A DNA stretch of 64,000 bases, taken from contig NZ_CP041216.1 of the NCBI RefSeq assembly GCF_020511155.1, positions 2,480,001 through 2,544,000 of the forward strand. Reading direction: 5' to 3'. The first letter of the stretch is position 1. Each line of letters opens with the position of its first letter. The position numbers and the translations under genes were made by a program. The DNA is from Shewanella glacialimarina (GTDB lineage Bacteria > Pseudomonadota > Gammaproteobacteria > Enterobacterales > Shewanellaceae). Below, in pieces: positions 18,479 to 26,508 of the stretch. The notes under the pieces are model-generated. The model was given only the letters and a program-made list of their open reading frames with translations. It did not search any database and was not told the DNA's origin.

Positions 18479-19663
18479 ATGAAAATGATGAAGAAAACAT
18501 TACTTGCCACAGCATTATTGGGCATGTTTGCAAGCCACTCTGCCGTTGCGTCACAAGAGACTCAAGAGCTACGTAAAATTATTGAACAGCAGCAGAAAGT
18601 ATTAAAAGATTTAGAAAAACGCCTTGAACAGACAGAACAACGTGTGGAAAAAACCGCTGATGTTGTTGAATCTACCGCATCAAGCAAATCTGCCACGACT
18701 ATCGGTGGTTATGGTGAGCTGCACTACAACAACATCTCTAATAATCTGAATAACACGGATAAGAAAGAATTCGATTTCCACCGTTTCGTATTATTTGTGG
18801 GTCATGAATTTAACAGCACAACACGTTTCTTCTCTGAATTAGAAGTTGAGCATTCAATTGCTGGTGAAGGCAAAAAAGGCGAAGTGGAATTAGAGCAAGC
18901 TTATATCGAGCATGACTTTAATAACATGTTCACCGGTAAAGCGGGTCTATTCCTGATGCCAGTAGGTATCATCAACGAAACTCACGAACCGACAACTTTC
19001 TACGGTGTTGAGCGTAACCCTGTTGAAAAAGACATCATCCCAGCAACGTGGTGGGAAGGTGGTCTTAACTTAAATATTAAAGCGGCACCTGGTGTTGCCT
19101 TTGATACTGCTGTGACTTCAGGTTTGTATATTCCTCAGGGTAAAGAATACAAAATCCGTGATGGTCGCCAAAAAGTCTCTGAAGCTAAAGGCGAAGACTT
19201 AGCCTACACCGGCCGCGTTAAGTACACTGCGGTGCCAGGTCTTGAGCTTGCAGCGACGGTACAATACCAGTCAGATTTAACCCAGGGTGAAGCAGGCGTT
19301 GATACTGCATCAGCGACATTAATGACAGCTCACGCTATCTACAACATCGAAAACTTCTCTGTTAAAGCGCTTTACGCTCAGTGGAATATCGATGGTAAAG
19401 AAGCTGAATCCTTAGGCCGTGATAAGCAAAATGGTTTCTACATCGAGCCTTCTTATCGCATCAACGACCAGTTTGGCTTATTCGCTCGTTACAACGAGTG
19501 GGACAACAATGCTGGCGACAATGCAGACACTAAGAAAAAGCAAACAAACGTGGGTGTTAACTACTGGTTACATGAAAACGTGGTATTTAAAGCAGACTAC
19601 GAAAACATCGGCGGTGCTGCTGATTCAGATGGCTTTAACTTAGGCGTTGGCTATCAATTCTAA
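18479..19663 (+). CDS. Outer-membrane porin with N-terminal coiled coil
   Basis: This 394-residue protein has a signal peptide (about 1-24, ending AVA), a coiled coil (about 26-62, rich in E, Q, L and K), then a beta-barrel of alternating residues that ends in GVGYQF, the aromatic C-terminus recognised by the barrel assembly machinery. The coiled coil before the barrel is typical of trimeric phosphate- or polyanion-type porins. The transported substrate is not visible from the sequence. It is followed by a strong terminator and then by FMN-binding and PepSY proteins; this spacing suggests a shared function, for example iron or redox chemistry in the periplasm, but that is inference. Confidence 0.85.
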   Translation: MKMMKKTLLATALLGMFASHSAVASQETQELRKIIEQQQKVLKDLEKRLEQTEQRVEKTADVVESTASSKSATTIGGYGELHYNNISNNLNNTDKKEFDFHRFVLFVGHEFNSTTRFFSELEVEHSIAGEGKKGEVELEQAYIEHDFNNMFTGKAGLFLMPVGIINETHEPTTFYGVERNPVEKDIIPATWWEGGLNLNIKAAPGVAFDTAVTSGLYIPQGKEYKIRDGRQKVSEAKGEDLAYTGRVKYTAVPGLELAATVQYQSDLTQGEAGVDTASATLMTAHAIYNIENFSVKALYAQWNIDGKEAESLGRDKQNGFYIEPSYRINDQFGLFARYNEWDNNAGDNADTKKKQTNVGVNYWLHENVVFKADYENIGGAADSDGFNLGVGYQF

Positions 19664-19700
19664 GTAATTGAGTCTGTGGATATAAGCCTTTGGGCTTAAT

Positions 19701-19770
19701 CACATAAAACACTTGGGGTGGCTATCATTTTTTCAGTATGATAGGCACCTTTGTTTTATGTGCCTTTTTT
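19701..19770 (+). terminator. Composite terminator after the porin gene
   Basis: An outer stem, CACATAAAACA (19701-19711) with TGTTTTATGTG (19752-19762), is perfect over 11 bp. It encloses an inner stem, GTGGCTATCAT (19718-19728) with ATGATAGGCAC (19738-19748), matching at 10 of 11. TTTTTT follows. A shorter hairpin GGCAC/GTGCC next to the Ts competes with the inner stem. Confidence 0.85.
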
Positions 19771-19831
19771 CAATAGTGCCTAATTAAACCGTTTCTAATT
19801 AGTCGACCCTAACTAAGAGCTCCCCTCATTT

Positions 19832-20356
19832 ATGAGATTACTTTGCTGCATCATACTTGGTATCAGTTTATTAACGCCTCAGGCTCAGGCTGAAACCACT
19901 CAATATTTATCTTCTCAGGATTTTATCAAACAGGCTTTTGAAGGCGACTTGCCTAAAGCTAAGGTGTTTTGGCTTGATGATGAAGCCAAAGCGGCTATCG
20001 AAGAGATTTTATCCCACAGCTTTAATAAAATGCGGGTGCGTTATTGGCAAAAAGATGACGCCAGTGTGTGGATCTTGGATGAAATTGGTAAAGAGGCCCT
20101 GATAACGGTAGGCATTCACGTTAAGGCTGCTGAGATAGCTCAGACAAAAGTGCTGGTGTATCGTGAAAGCCGCGGCGATGAAGTGCGCCATGACTTTTTT
20201 ACCGACCAATTTAAGACGGCCAAGCTTAATGCTGATAATAAGCTCGATAGGCATATTGATGGCATTACTGGGGCGACCTTATCAGTGCGCGCCTTAACCA
20301 AATTATCCCGTATTGCACTGTGGCTCGATGCCCATGTTAATAAAGCTGAGAATTAG
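19832..20356 (+). CDS. Exported FMN-binding domain protein (probable covalent flavoprotein)
   Basis: The 174-residue protein has a signal peptide (about 1-20, ending AQA) and an FMN-binding domain. DGITGATLS at about 143-151 is the flavinylation motif, with T149 the likely site where ApbE attaches FMN through a phosphoester bond. The protein therefore probably carries electrons outside the inner membrane, as NqrC and RnfG do. The PepSY-type membrane protein gene begins 34 bp downstream and is likely co-transcribed, and would supply the electrons. No ApbE gene is in the window. The electron acceptor is unknown. Confidence 0.87.
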   Translation: MRLLCCIILGISLLTPQAQAETTQYLSSQDFIKQAFEGDLPKAKVFWLDDEAKAAIEEILSHSFNKMRVRYWQKDDASVWILDEIGKEALITVGIHVKAAEIAQTKVLVYRESRGDEVRHDFFTDQFKTAKLNADNKLDRHIDGITGATLSVRALTKLSRIALWLDAHVNKAEN

Positions 20357-20390
20357 TCCATAGCAATGACAGATATTACGAGCAAAGATA

Positions 20391-21239
20391 ATGATAAAAA
20401 GTAGACGTCCAAACCAACAACTGAGACGTCAAGGGATTAAATATCAAATCCTCAGAGCACTGCGTCCTTGGCATCGACGATTGGGTCTATTAAGTGGTGT
20501 GTTTATTCTGTTATTAGCCCTCACTGGCGTTGCCATTAATCATAGCCAAGACTTCAACTTAGATACTGCCCAGGTAAAACAAGCCTGGTTGCTGGACTAT
20601 TACGGCATCAATGCACCGCAACAAATAACGGTATTTTGCATCAGTTCGACGACAGGATCTGCTACTGACGCCAATGAGCACGCTAATGCGGCATCGTCTT
20701 CCCAATGCAAGGTATTAGTGGCGGCTACAGACAGTCAACTCTGGCTGAAAGACAAACTTATTCTGGAGAGTCAGTTACCTATTCTTGGGGCTACACAGGT
20801 TGGAGACTCCCTGGTGGCCGCTGATGCTAAGCATGTGTATTTGTTTTCAGCAACAGGTGAACTTTACGAAACCCAAGGGCCAAGTACCGGACTCCCACAG
20901 GGTATATTGGCTCTGGCTAATACTGATGCAGGAGTGTGGATCAATACTACTAAAGGGGTGTTTTTAAGTGATACCGATTTACTGGAATGGTCACCACAAG
21001 CCGCCAATGCTGATATTGCTTGGTTAGCCCCAATGGCTAAAAATGAATTAGTGCCATCACAATGGCAAGCTATCGAGCTTAATGCCCGCAGTGGTCACTT
21101 AACATGGGAGCGAGTCATGCTGGACTTGCATAGTGGCCGCTTATTTGGAGAGTTAACAATCTGGTTATGGGATTTATTCGCCCTCGCCTTGTTGTTAGTT
21201 GTCAGCAGCGGTGTATGGATTTGGGCAAAGCAGCGCTAA
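20391..21239 (+). CDS. PepSY-type inner-membrane protein, probable electron donor to FMN protein
   Basis: This 282-residue protein has a basic N-terminus, a membrane helix at about 34-52 preceded by RPWHRRLG (a possible haem- or membrane-edge histidine motif of the PepSY_TM family), a large exported region of about 190 residues, and a second membrane helix near the C-terminus (LFALALLLVVSSGVWIWA). Such proteins often sit beside FMN-binding proteins and are thought to pass electrons across the membrane to the flavin. The gene follows the FMN-binding gene in the same direction. The family assignment is moderate; the exported region shows no domain I can name. Confidence 0.75.
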   Translation: MIKSRRPNQQLRRQGIKYQILRALRPWHRRLGLLSGVFILLLALTGVAINHSQDFNLDTAQVKQAWLLDYYGINAPQQITVFCISSTTGSATDANEHANAASSSQCKVLVAATDSQLWLKDKLILESQLPILGATQVGDSLVAADAKHVYLFSATGELYETQGPSTGLPQGILALANTDAGVWINTTKGVFLSDTDLLEWSPQAANADIAWLAPMAKNELVPSQWQAIELNARSGHLTWERVMLDLHSGRLFGELTIWLWDLFALALLLVVSSGVWIWAKQR

Positions 21240-21272
21240 AACCATCAACAATTTTCTTTCTAAAAATTCTTA

Positions 21273-21325
21273 GATTCTAAAACACTTCAATTTAAAATCA
21301 CTTAGATTTTAAAATTGTTAGAATC
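21273..21325. repeat. Nested inverted repeat in the gap before the Cys-rich protein gene
   Basis: GATTCTAA (21273) pairs with TTAGAATC (21318) and encloses CAATTTAAAATC paired with GATTTTAAAATTG (one-base bulge). It could terminate the PepSY transcript, although no T-run follows, or act as a regulatory or cruciform structure. Confidence 0.6.
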
Positions 21326-21543
21326 GGCAAATAATTGCAGTCTGTGTCAGAGTGCCCCTACTCAATGACTCGTATGAATGCGTCCCCTTGATAAACGCCT
21401 TTAGCACCTGATTACTGCCCGCCATAGACGGCACTTGGTTGATTTACACATCTTTAAGGATTTATTACCAGAGTCAGTGGTAAAATTGCACCCTATTCGA
21501 ATAAAAAGGTGGTAAGTTGAGTTACCTACAGCCAATGTAAAAT

Positions 21544-21581
21544 GATAAGTAACTAACGATAAGTAACAAATGATAAGTAAC
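21544..21581 (+). repeat. Three direct repeats GATAAGTAAC at 14-bp spacing
   Basis: Identical 10-mers start at 21544, 21558 and 21572, about 95-130 bp before the start of the Cys-rich protein gene. The regular 14-bp period resembles iterated protein-binding sites but could be a simple tandem repeat. I know of no regulator for this sequence. Confidence 0.7.
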
Positions 21582-21674
21582 TTAAGTGGCTGACATCAAC
21601 GTAAGAGTCATTTCACTAGACGTCAGATAATTACTTTACAGTCAAAAATTTAGGCAATTCAGGAGCGCATAACA

Positions 21675-21872
21675 TTGAACCAATTAACTGAGCAACTTAT
21701 AGATTGCCCCTACTGTGGTGAAGCTATTGAAATTCTCATTGATTCATCCGACATGGGACAAGAGTATATTGAAGATTGCCAGGTGTGTTGTAAACCCATT
21801 AATTTCCTGGTTTCTGAGAGTGTAAATGGCGAGCTTAATGTTAATGTTTATGGTGAAGACGAAGCATACTAA
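21675..21872 (+). CDS. CPXCG-motif cysteine-rich small protein
   Basis: The 65-residue protein contains CPYCGEAIEI near residue 13 and CQVCCKP near residue 37, two CxxC pairs that likely bind one zinc ion. This matches the CPXCG family of small cysteine-rich proteins common in Shewanella, Vibrio and relatives; its function is unknown. The start is TTG at 21675, chosen because AGGAG lies 9-10 bp upstream and no ATG fits. A terminator hairpin begins at the stop codon. It is a single-gene unit. Confidence 0.83.
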   Translation: MNQLTEQLIDCPYCGEAIEILIDSSDMGQEYIEDCQVCCKPINFLVSESVNGELNVNVYGEDEAY

Positions 21873-21898
21873 TCATTGTTTAAGTGACAATGATTTTT
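21871..21898 (+). terminator. Terminator overlapping the end of the Cys-rich protein gene
   Basis: AATCATTG (21871-21878) and CAATGATT (21888-21895) form an 8-bp stem followed by Ts. The left arm begins inside the stop codon. Confidence 0.75.
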
Positions 21899-22083
21899 CG
21901 TTATAATACCAAATCACATTCATAACAGTTCATTGAATACTTGGATTTAATTGTAATCAAATAAATACCATAACCAGAAAAGAATGATCTCTAGTACACT
22001 CGCCACAAATCGAAAAATCGAAACCGTCGATGAGCTACACCCTAAGGAATAAAGCCTTTCCACTCAATCACTAAGGCACCCCT

Positions 22084-23877
22084 ATGACACATAAACTGTC
22101 CCAAGACACTTCTGTAACTATCGACACAGTCAATACCATCGACGACCTCGCTAAGCTAGTCAACTATTCCTTTATGAATACGCTCAACTGCGATCCTGAT
22201 GCGACAAAAAATGGTATTGACTATGCGCCTCGACAAGTATTCTCAGGGCACTACGTCACCGTTAAACCGACACCTATCGAAAACCCCGAGTACGTAGTGC
22301 ATAGCAACAGTTTATTTCGCGATTTGGGCTTTGCAGACAGCATGGCGCAGTCACCTGACTTCATTAGCATGTTTTCCGGCGACCTCTCAAACGTGCCAGC
22401 ACCCATGAGTAAAGTCGGTTGGGCGTGTGGCTATGCACTGTCTATCTTTGGCACTGAATACATTCAACAGTGCCCGTTCAAAACCGGTAACGGCTATGGT
22501 GACGGCCGCGCTATGTCTGTATTTGAAGCTGTCATCAAGGGAAAACGCTGGGAAATGCAGCTTAAAGGTGGCGGTCGCACACCCTATTGCCGCGGAGCAG
22601 ACGGTCGCGCAGTGTTACGTTCAAGTGTCCGTGAGTTTTTAGCACAGGAGCACATGCACGCGCTGGGTGTACCAACATCGCGTTCGCTAAGTTTGTATGT
22701 GTCGAAAACCGAGACGGTAAAACGGCCGTGGTACTCTGAGGGTTCGCGTTCGCAAGATCCTGACAGAATGATTACTGAGGCAGTTGCGATTTCAACGCGT
22801 GTGGCATCTTCATTTATTCGAGTGGGGCAACTCGAGCTTTTCGGTCGCCGTGCCCGCAAACAAGAACACCCGCAAGCAATGGCGGAGCTTGAACAACTGG
22901 TATTGCACTTAATCGATCGTGAATACGCTGATGTTATCGACTCGCAGCTTAGTATCAACGACAAGGTGTTGCTGCTAGCAAGCGAGTTCCGTCACCGCCT
23001 AACCTCATTGGTGGCAAACTGGATCCGCGTCGGCTATTGCCAAGGCAACTTTAATAGTGATAACTGCGCCGCCGGTGGTTTCACCCTCGACTACGGTCCT
23101 TTCGGGTTTTGCGATGAGTTCAATCCATATTATCAACCCTGGACAGGCGGCGGTCAGCACTTTGCATTTTTGAATCAAGGCGTGGCTGCAGAGCGTAATT
23201 TTCTGATGTTTTGCACGGCATTAAGTCCATTATTAGTCAGTACACCCGTTGACTTAGAGCAACTCCAACAGTTAGTAAATGGCTTTTCGAGCGAAATACA
23301 AACAAAAATGCAGCAGATGTGGGCCGCAAAACTTGGGCTTAACACATTCAATGCTTCGCTATTGACAGAGCTTGAAACGCTTATGATGCAAACACCTGTT
23401 GATTACACCTTGTTCTTCCGCGAACTCTCAGCACTACCGGTCAATATTGCTCCTCTGAAAAAAAGTTTTTACCAGGACCTACAACACGCTCCCGAAGGAT
23501 TTGAGCAGCGCTGGTCAGCCTGGTTAAGCCAATGGCAGTCATTACTGGATTGCACAGCTGATTCGGATGTTGATGTGAGTTCTGATGAAAGTGCAGATGC
23601 AAAAAACGATGTCAATTCAGCCCAGCCTCGCACCCGTGAAGAAATCATTAAGCAGATGAAACTGGTTAACCCAAAATACACTTTGCGTGAATGGTTACTG
23701 GTGCCAGCCTACAACCAAGCAAGCAAGGGCAATTATTCGCTTGTTAGAGAATTGCAGGCTGTGATGACTCAACCTTATGCCGAGCAGCCTCAGGAAGTAG
23801 AAGATAAATTTTATCGACTTAAGGCATCTGAGTTTTTTGCGATCGGTGGACTGTCGCACTTAAGCTGCTCATCGTAA
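22084..23877 (+). CDS. selO: Protein adenylyltransferase SelO (YdiU/UPF0061)
   Basis: The 597-residue protein has the SelO pseudokinase fold. The family block [20 protein letters not shown], the SxREF and TSRSLS segments, and the [16 protein letters not shown] and [12 protein letters not shown] motifs are all present. SelO transfers AMP from ATP to Ser, Thr or Tyr of target proteins and is linked to redox control. The C-terminus ends Cys-Ser-Ser, with C595 in the position that holds selenocysteine in eukaryotic SelO. An unusual Asp/Ser-rich insertion lies at about 495-515. It is cytoplasmic. It stands alone between two terminator/operator regions and has no clear link to the glucan genes. Confidence 0.95.
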   Translation: MTHKLSQDTSVTIDTVNTIDDLAKLVNYSFMNTLNCDPDATKNGIDYAPRQVFSGHYVTVKPTPIENPEYVVHSNSLFRDLGFADSMAQSPDFISMFSGDLSNVPAPMSKVGWACGYALSIFGTEYIQQCPFKTGNGYGDGRAMSVFEAVIKGKRWEMQLKGGGRTPYCRGADGRAVLRSSVREFLAQEHMHALGVPTSRSLSLYVSKTETVKRPWYSEGSRSQDPDRMITEAVAISTRVASSFIRVGQLELFGRRARKQEHPQAMAELEQLVLHLIDREYADVIDSQLSINDKVLLLASEFRHRLTSLVANWIRVGYCQGNFNSDNCAAGGFTLDYGPFGFCDEFNPYYQPWTGGGQHFAFLNQGVAAERNFLMFCTALSPLLVSTPVDLEQLQQLVNGFSSEIQTKMQQMWAAKLGLNTFNASLLTELETLMMQTPVDYTLFFRELSALPVNIAPLKKSFYQDLQHAPEGFEQRWSAWLSQWQSLLDCTADSDVDVSSDESADAKNDVNSAQPRTREEIIKQMKLVNPKYTLREWLLVPAYNQASKGNYSLVRELQAVMTQPYAEQPQEVEDKFYRLKASEFFAIGGLSHLSCSS

Positions 23878-23911
23878 CGCTGAGGGAACCGGTGAGATCA
23901 GTAATAAGTGC

Positions 23912-23925
23912 TGAATACGTATGCA
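23912..23925. promoter_or_regulatory. MalR-like operator 3 before the GH97 gene (TGAATACGTATGCA)
   Basis: The sequence is identical to operator 2 at 554-567. It lies 73 bp before the GH97 start and after the selO stop codon, so it is placed to control the GH97 gene only. Confidence 0.78.
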
Positions 23926-23997
23926 GATCTTTGCGGTAAAATCGTAAAGCGTCATATATTGCTTGTTGAATATTAAAATAAACAACAAGGACTTTGT

Positions 23998-26145
23998 ATG
24001 GCGCGCGCTGACTCAACTAGATCAACCCGCTCAGCTCATTTTACGGCATCAACCACGACAATTCGCCCCGCTGGCATAGCAACTAAGTTAGGCTTAACAC
24101 CTAACTTAGTTGCTATGTCCTATGCTGTCTCACTACTTAGCTTGGCCATTCCAAACATGGCGCAAGCTAAAACCGTAAACGTCGTCTCCCCTGACAAACA
24201 CATTTCAGTCAGTTTGACCGACGACAATGGTCGTCCTGAATATCAGGTTAAATTTAACGGTAACACCGTGGTTAACCCAAGCAAACTGGGCTTGGTATTC
24301 CAGCAGTTGGGTGAGTTTGGCGTGGATTTCAGCATTAAAGAGGTTAAAAGTAACAGCGTTGATCAAACCTGGCAGCTACCTTGGGGCGAGCGTGAAAATG
24401 TGCGTGACCATTACAATCGTATTGTCGCGACGCTCAGTAATGGCAAAGTCGACTTTGATGTTGAATTTAAGGCCTTTAACGACGGTATTGGTTTTCGCTA
24501 CTTAGTGCCAAAACAAGCTGGACTGGCTAAAACACCCAAGCTGGATATGACTGACGAATTAACTGAATTTGCCATACCCGATCCGCAACTCACTACCGCA
24601 TGGTGGATCCCCGGTCGTGGCTGGAACCGTTACGAGTATTTATACCGAACAACCTCGCTTGATAAAATCGATATAGCCCACACACCAATGACGTTTAGAA
24701 CGGCTGATGGCGTGCATTTAAGCATTCATGAAGCTGCCCTCACCGACTATGCGGCTATGGTCCTTAATCAAGGTCGTGATGGTATTTTACGCACAGATTT
24801 AACCCCATGGTCCGACGGTATTAGGGTTAAAACCCAGCCAGGTTTTTCAACACCCTGGCGTACTATTCAAATTGCTAAAGATGCCCCAGGACTGCTTAAC
24901 TCAGATATTATCCTTAATCTTAACGAGCCGAATAAACTCGGTGATGTGTCATGGGTGCAACCGGGTAAATACGTGGGTATTTGGTGGGGTATGCACTTAA
25001 ATGAAAACACCTGGGGCAGCGGGCCTAAACATGGCGCGACCACCAGTGAAACTAAGCGATACATGGACTTTGCCGCCAAGTATGGTTTTGATGGCGTATT
25101 GGTTGAAGGCTGGAATGAAGGCTGGGACGGCAGTTGGTTCGATAACGGCGATGTGTTCAGTTTTACTCAGTCTTATGCTGATTTTGACCTTGATGCGATT
25201 AGCCAATATGGCAAAAGTAAAAATGTGCGCTTAATTGGCCACCATGAAACCTCAGGCTCAGTCACTAATTACCGTAAGCAAATGAGCGATGCCTATGACT
25301 TGTATAAAAAGCATGGCGTAACGCAAATTAAAACCGGTTATGTTGCCGATGGTGGTGATATTAAACGGGTTGATGAACACGGTATTACCCGCCATGAATG
25401 GCACGATGGCCAGTTTATGGTTAATGAATATCTGCACAGTGTCACCGAAGCGGCTAAACGGGGCATTAGCATAAATACCCATGAGCCGATTAAAGACACT
25501 GGTCTTCGTCGCACTTATCCAAACTGGATAGCCCGAGAAGGCGCTAGAGGCCAAGAATTTAATGCATGGGGCTCGCCACCTAATAACCCCGAACATACTG
25601 CCATTTTACCTTACACCCGTATGTTGTCTGGCCCAATGGATTTTACCCCAGGCATATTCAATCTAGCACCCCAGGGGTTAGATGCCGTTAATCGGGTACA
25701 AACAACCTTAATGAAGCAGCTTGCGCTTTATGTAGTGCTTTATAGTCCCATTCAAATGGCAGCAGATTTACCGCGCAACTATGTTGAGCGTTTAGATGCA
25801 TTTCAATTTATTTTAGATGTGCCAACCGATTGGAGCGAATCAAAAGCCCTTGCCGGTGAAGTGGGTGACTTTGTTGTTTTTGCACGTAAATCACGTAAAA
25901 GTGATGATTGGTTTGTCGGTGGATTAACCGATGAAACACCGCGCAGTGTTGATATTGCTTTAGACTTTTTAACTTCAAATTCGCAATACCAGGCACAAAT
26001 TTATCGTGATGGTGACAAGGCTGATTGGTTAACTAACCCATACGACTATGTTATTGAGCAAAAAGTGGTTTCAGCCAAAGACACGCTGACGTTAACGATG
26101 GCCGCCAGTGGCGGCACAGCGATTAGATTTAAATTAATCAGATAA
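23998..26145 (+). CDS. GH97 alpha-glucosidase (SusB-type)
   Basis: This 715-residue exported glycosidase has an N-terminal beta-sandwich, a (beta/alpha)8 barrel and a C-terminal sheet domain, as in SusB. WGMHLNENTWGSGPKHG, INTHEPIKDTGLRRTYPN with E496, and REGARGQEFNAW are GH97 signatures; the conserved glutamates suggest the inverting subgroup. It should release glucose from maltodextrins in the periplasm. The ATG at 23998 has AAGGA upstream. Its first 39 residues are polar and basic and precede the hydrophobic signal region (about 40-58, ending AQA), so the signal peptide is unusually long. A perfect inverted repeat in this segment contains the alternative ATG at 24115. A MalR-like operator lies upstream. 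Confidence 0.92.
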   Translation: MARADSTRSTRSAHFTASTTTIRPAGIATKLGLTPNLVAMSYAVSLLSLAIPNMAQAKTVNVVSPDKHISVSLTDDNGRPEYQVKFNGNTVVNPSKLGLVFQQLGEFGVDFSIKEVKSNSVDQTWQLPWGERENVRDHYNRIVATLSNGKVDFDVEFKAFNDGIGFRYLVPKQAGLAKTPKLDMTDELTEFAIPDPQLTTAWWIPGRGWNRYEYLYRTTSLDKIDIAHTPMTFRTADGVHLSIHEAALTDYAAMVLNQGRDGILRTDLTPWSDGIRVKTQPGFSTPWRTIQIAKDAPGLLNSDIILNLNEPNKLGDVSWVQPGKYVGIWWGMHLNENTWGSGPKHGATTSETKRYMDFAAKYGFDGVLVEGWNEGWDGSWFDNGDVFSFTQSYADFDLDAISQYGKSKNVRLIGHHETSGSVTNYRKQMSDAYDLYKKHGVTQIKTGYVADGGDIKRVDEHGITRHEWHDGQFMVNEYLHSVTEAAKRGISINTHEPIKDTGLRRTYPNWIAREGARGQEFNAWGSPPNNPEHTAILPYTRMLSGPMDFTPGIFNLAPQGLDAVNRVQTTLMKQLALYVVLYSPIQMAADLPRNYVERLDAFQFILDVPTDWSESKALAGEVGDFVVFARKSRKSDDWFVGGLTDETPRSVDIALDFLTSNSQYQAQIYRDGDKADWLTNPYDYVIEQKVVSAKDTLTLTMAASGGTAIRFKLIR
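24075..24117. repeat. Perfect 18-bp inverted repeat inside the 5' coding part of the GH97 gene
   Basis: CATAGCAACTAAGTTAGG (24075-24092) and its exact complement (24100-24117) flank a seven-base loop CTTAACA. The RNA would form a very stable hairpin about 80 nt into the coding sequence, with the in-frame ATG at 24115 in its right arm. Confidence 0.95.
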
Positions 26146-26176
26146 CATAGACTTACTTAATATATAAATACAGACT

Positions 26177-26223
26177 GCAACTTAAAAATGTAACCAGGAT
26201 GTGTCACTTAAGTTGCTTATAAT
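26177..26223 (+). promoter_or_regulatory. Probable promoter region of the transporter operon
   Basis: TATAAT at 26218-26223 ends four bases before the MalR-like operator, so a bound repressor would cover the start of transcription. An inverted repeat, GCAACTTAA (26177-26185) with TTAAGTTGC (26208-26216), lies just upstream and may end the GH97 transcript or bind an activator. No strong -35 box is visible. Confidence 0.5.
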
Positions 26224-26226
26224 TGA

Positions 26227-26240
26227 TGAATACGTATGTA
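26227..26240. promoter_or_regulatory. MalR-like operator 4 before the transporter gene (TGAATACGTATGTA)
   Basis: It shares the TGAATACGTATG core with operators 2 and 3. It sits directly after the TATAAT box at 26218-26223 and 269 bp before the transporter start. Confidence 0.75.
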
Positions 26241-26424
26241 TTCAGTTGTGCAAATCCTGAGTGCAAGGCTACTATAAAACCTGCTAAATTCGCTCTCGCT
26301 TGTGGAGATGAAGAAGGCTAGGTCGTTTCTGATACTGACCATACTATGGCAAGTATCGGCTTTGGAGTACCTCGATTAACTTTGTTTAGCGTTTTGTTTG
26401 CTGAATAAGGATATTAGGTCATTG

Positions 26425-26467
26425 GCGAATACCCGTCTTAGGGAGATGTGTATTCGCTTTTTTTTAT
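26425..26467 (+). terminator. Terminator inside the leader of the sugar transporter gene
   Basis: GCGAATAC (26425-26432) pairs with GTATTCGC (26450-26457), followed by at least eight Ts. It lies downstream of the only promoter seen and 41 bp before the transporter ATG. Expression of the transporter therefore requires readthrough, or the region 26230-26467 is a separate small transcript. Confidence 0.85.
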
Positions 26468-26508
26468 CTAACGACTGAACTACCGCCTACCCATAATAAG
26501 GATAAAAA

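Noticed and set aside
26308..26379. 23-codon reading frame in the transporter leader, a possible leader peptide
   Set aside because: GGAG is too close to the ATG and there is no codon run that would explain attenuation; it remains only a possibility.
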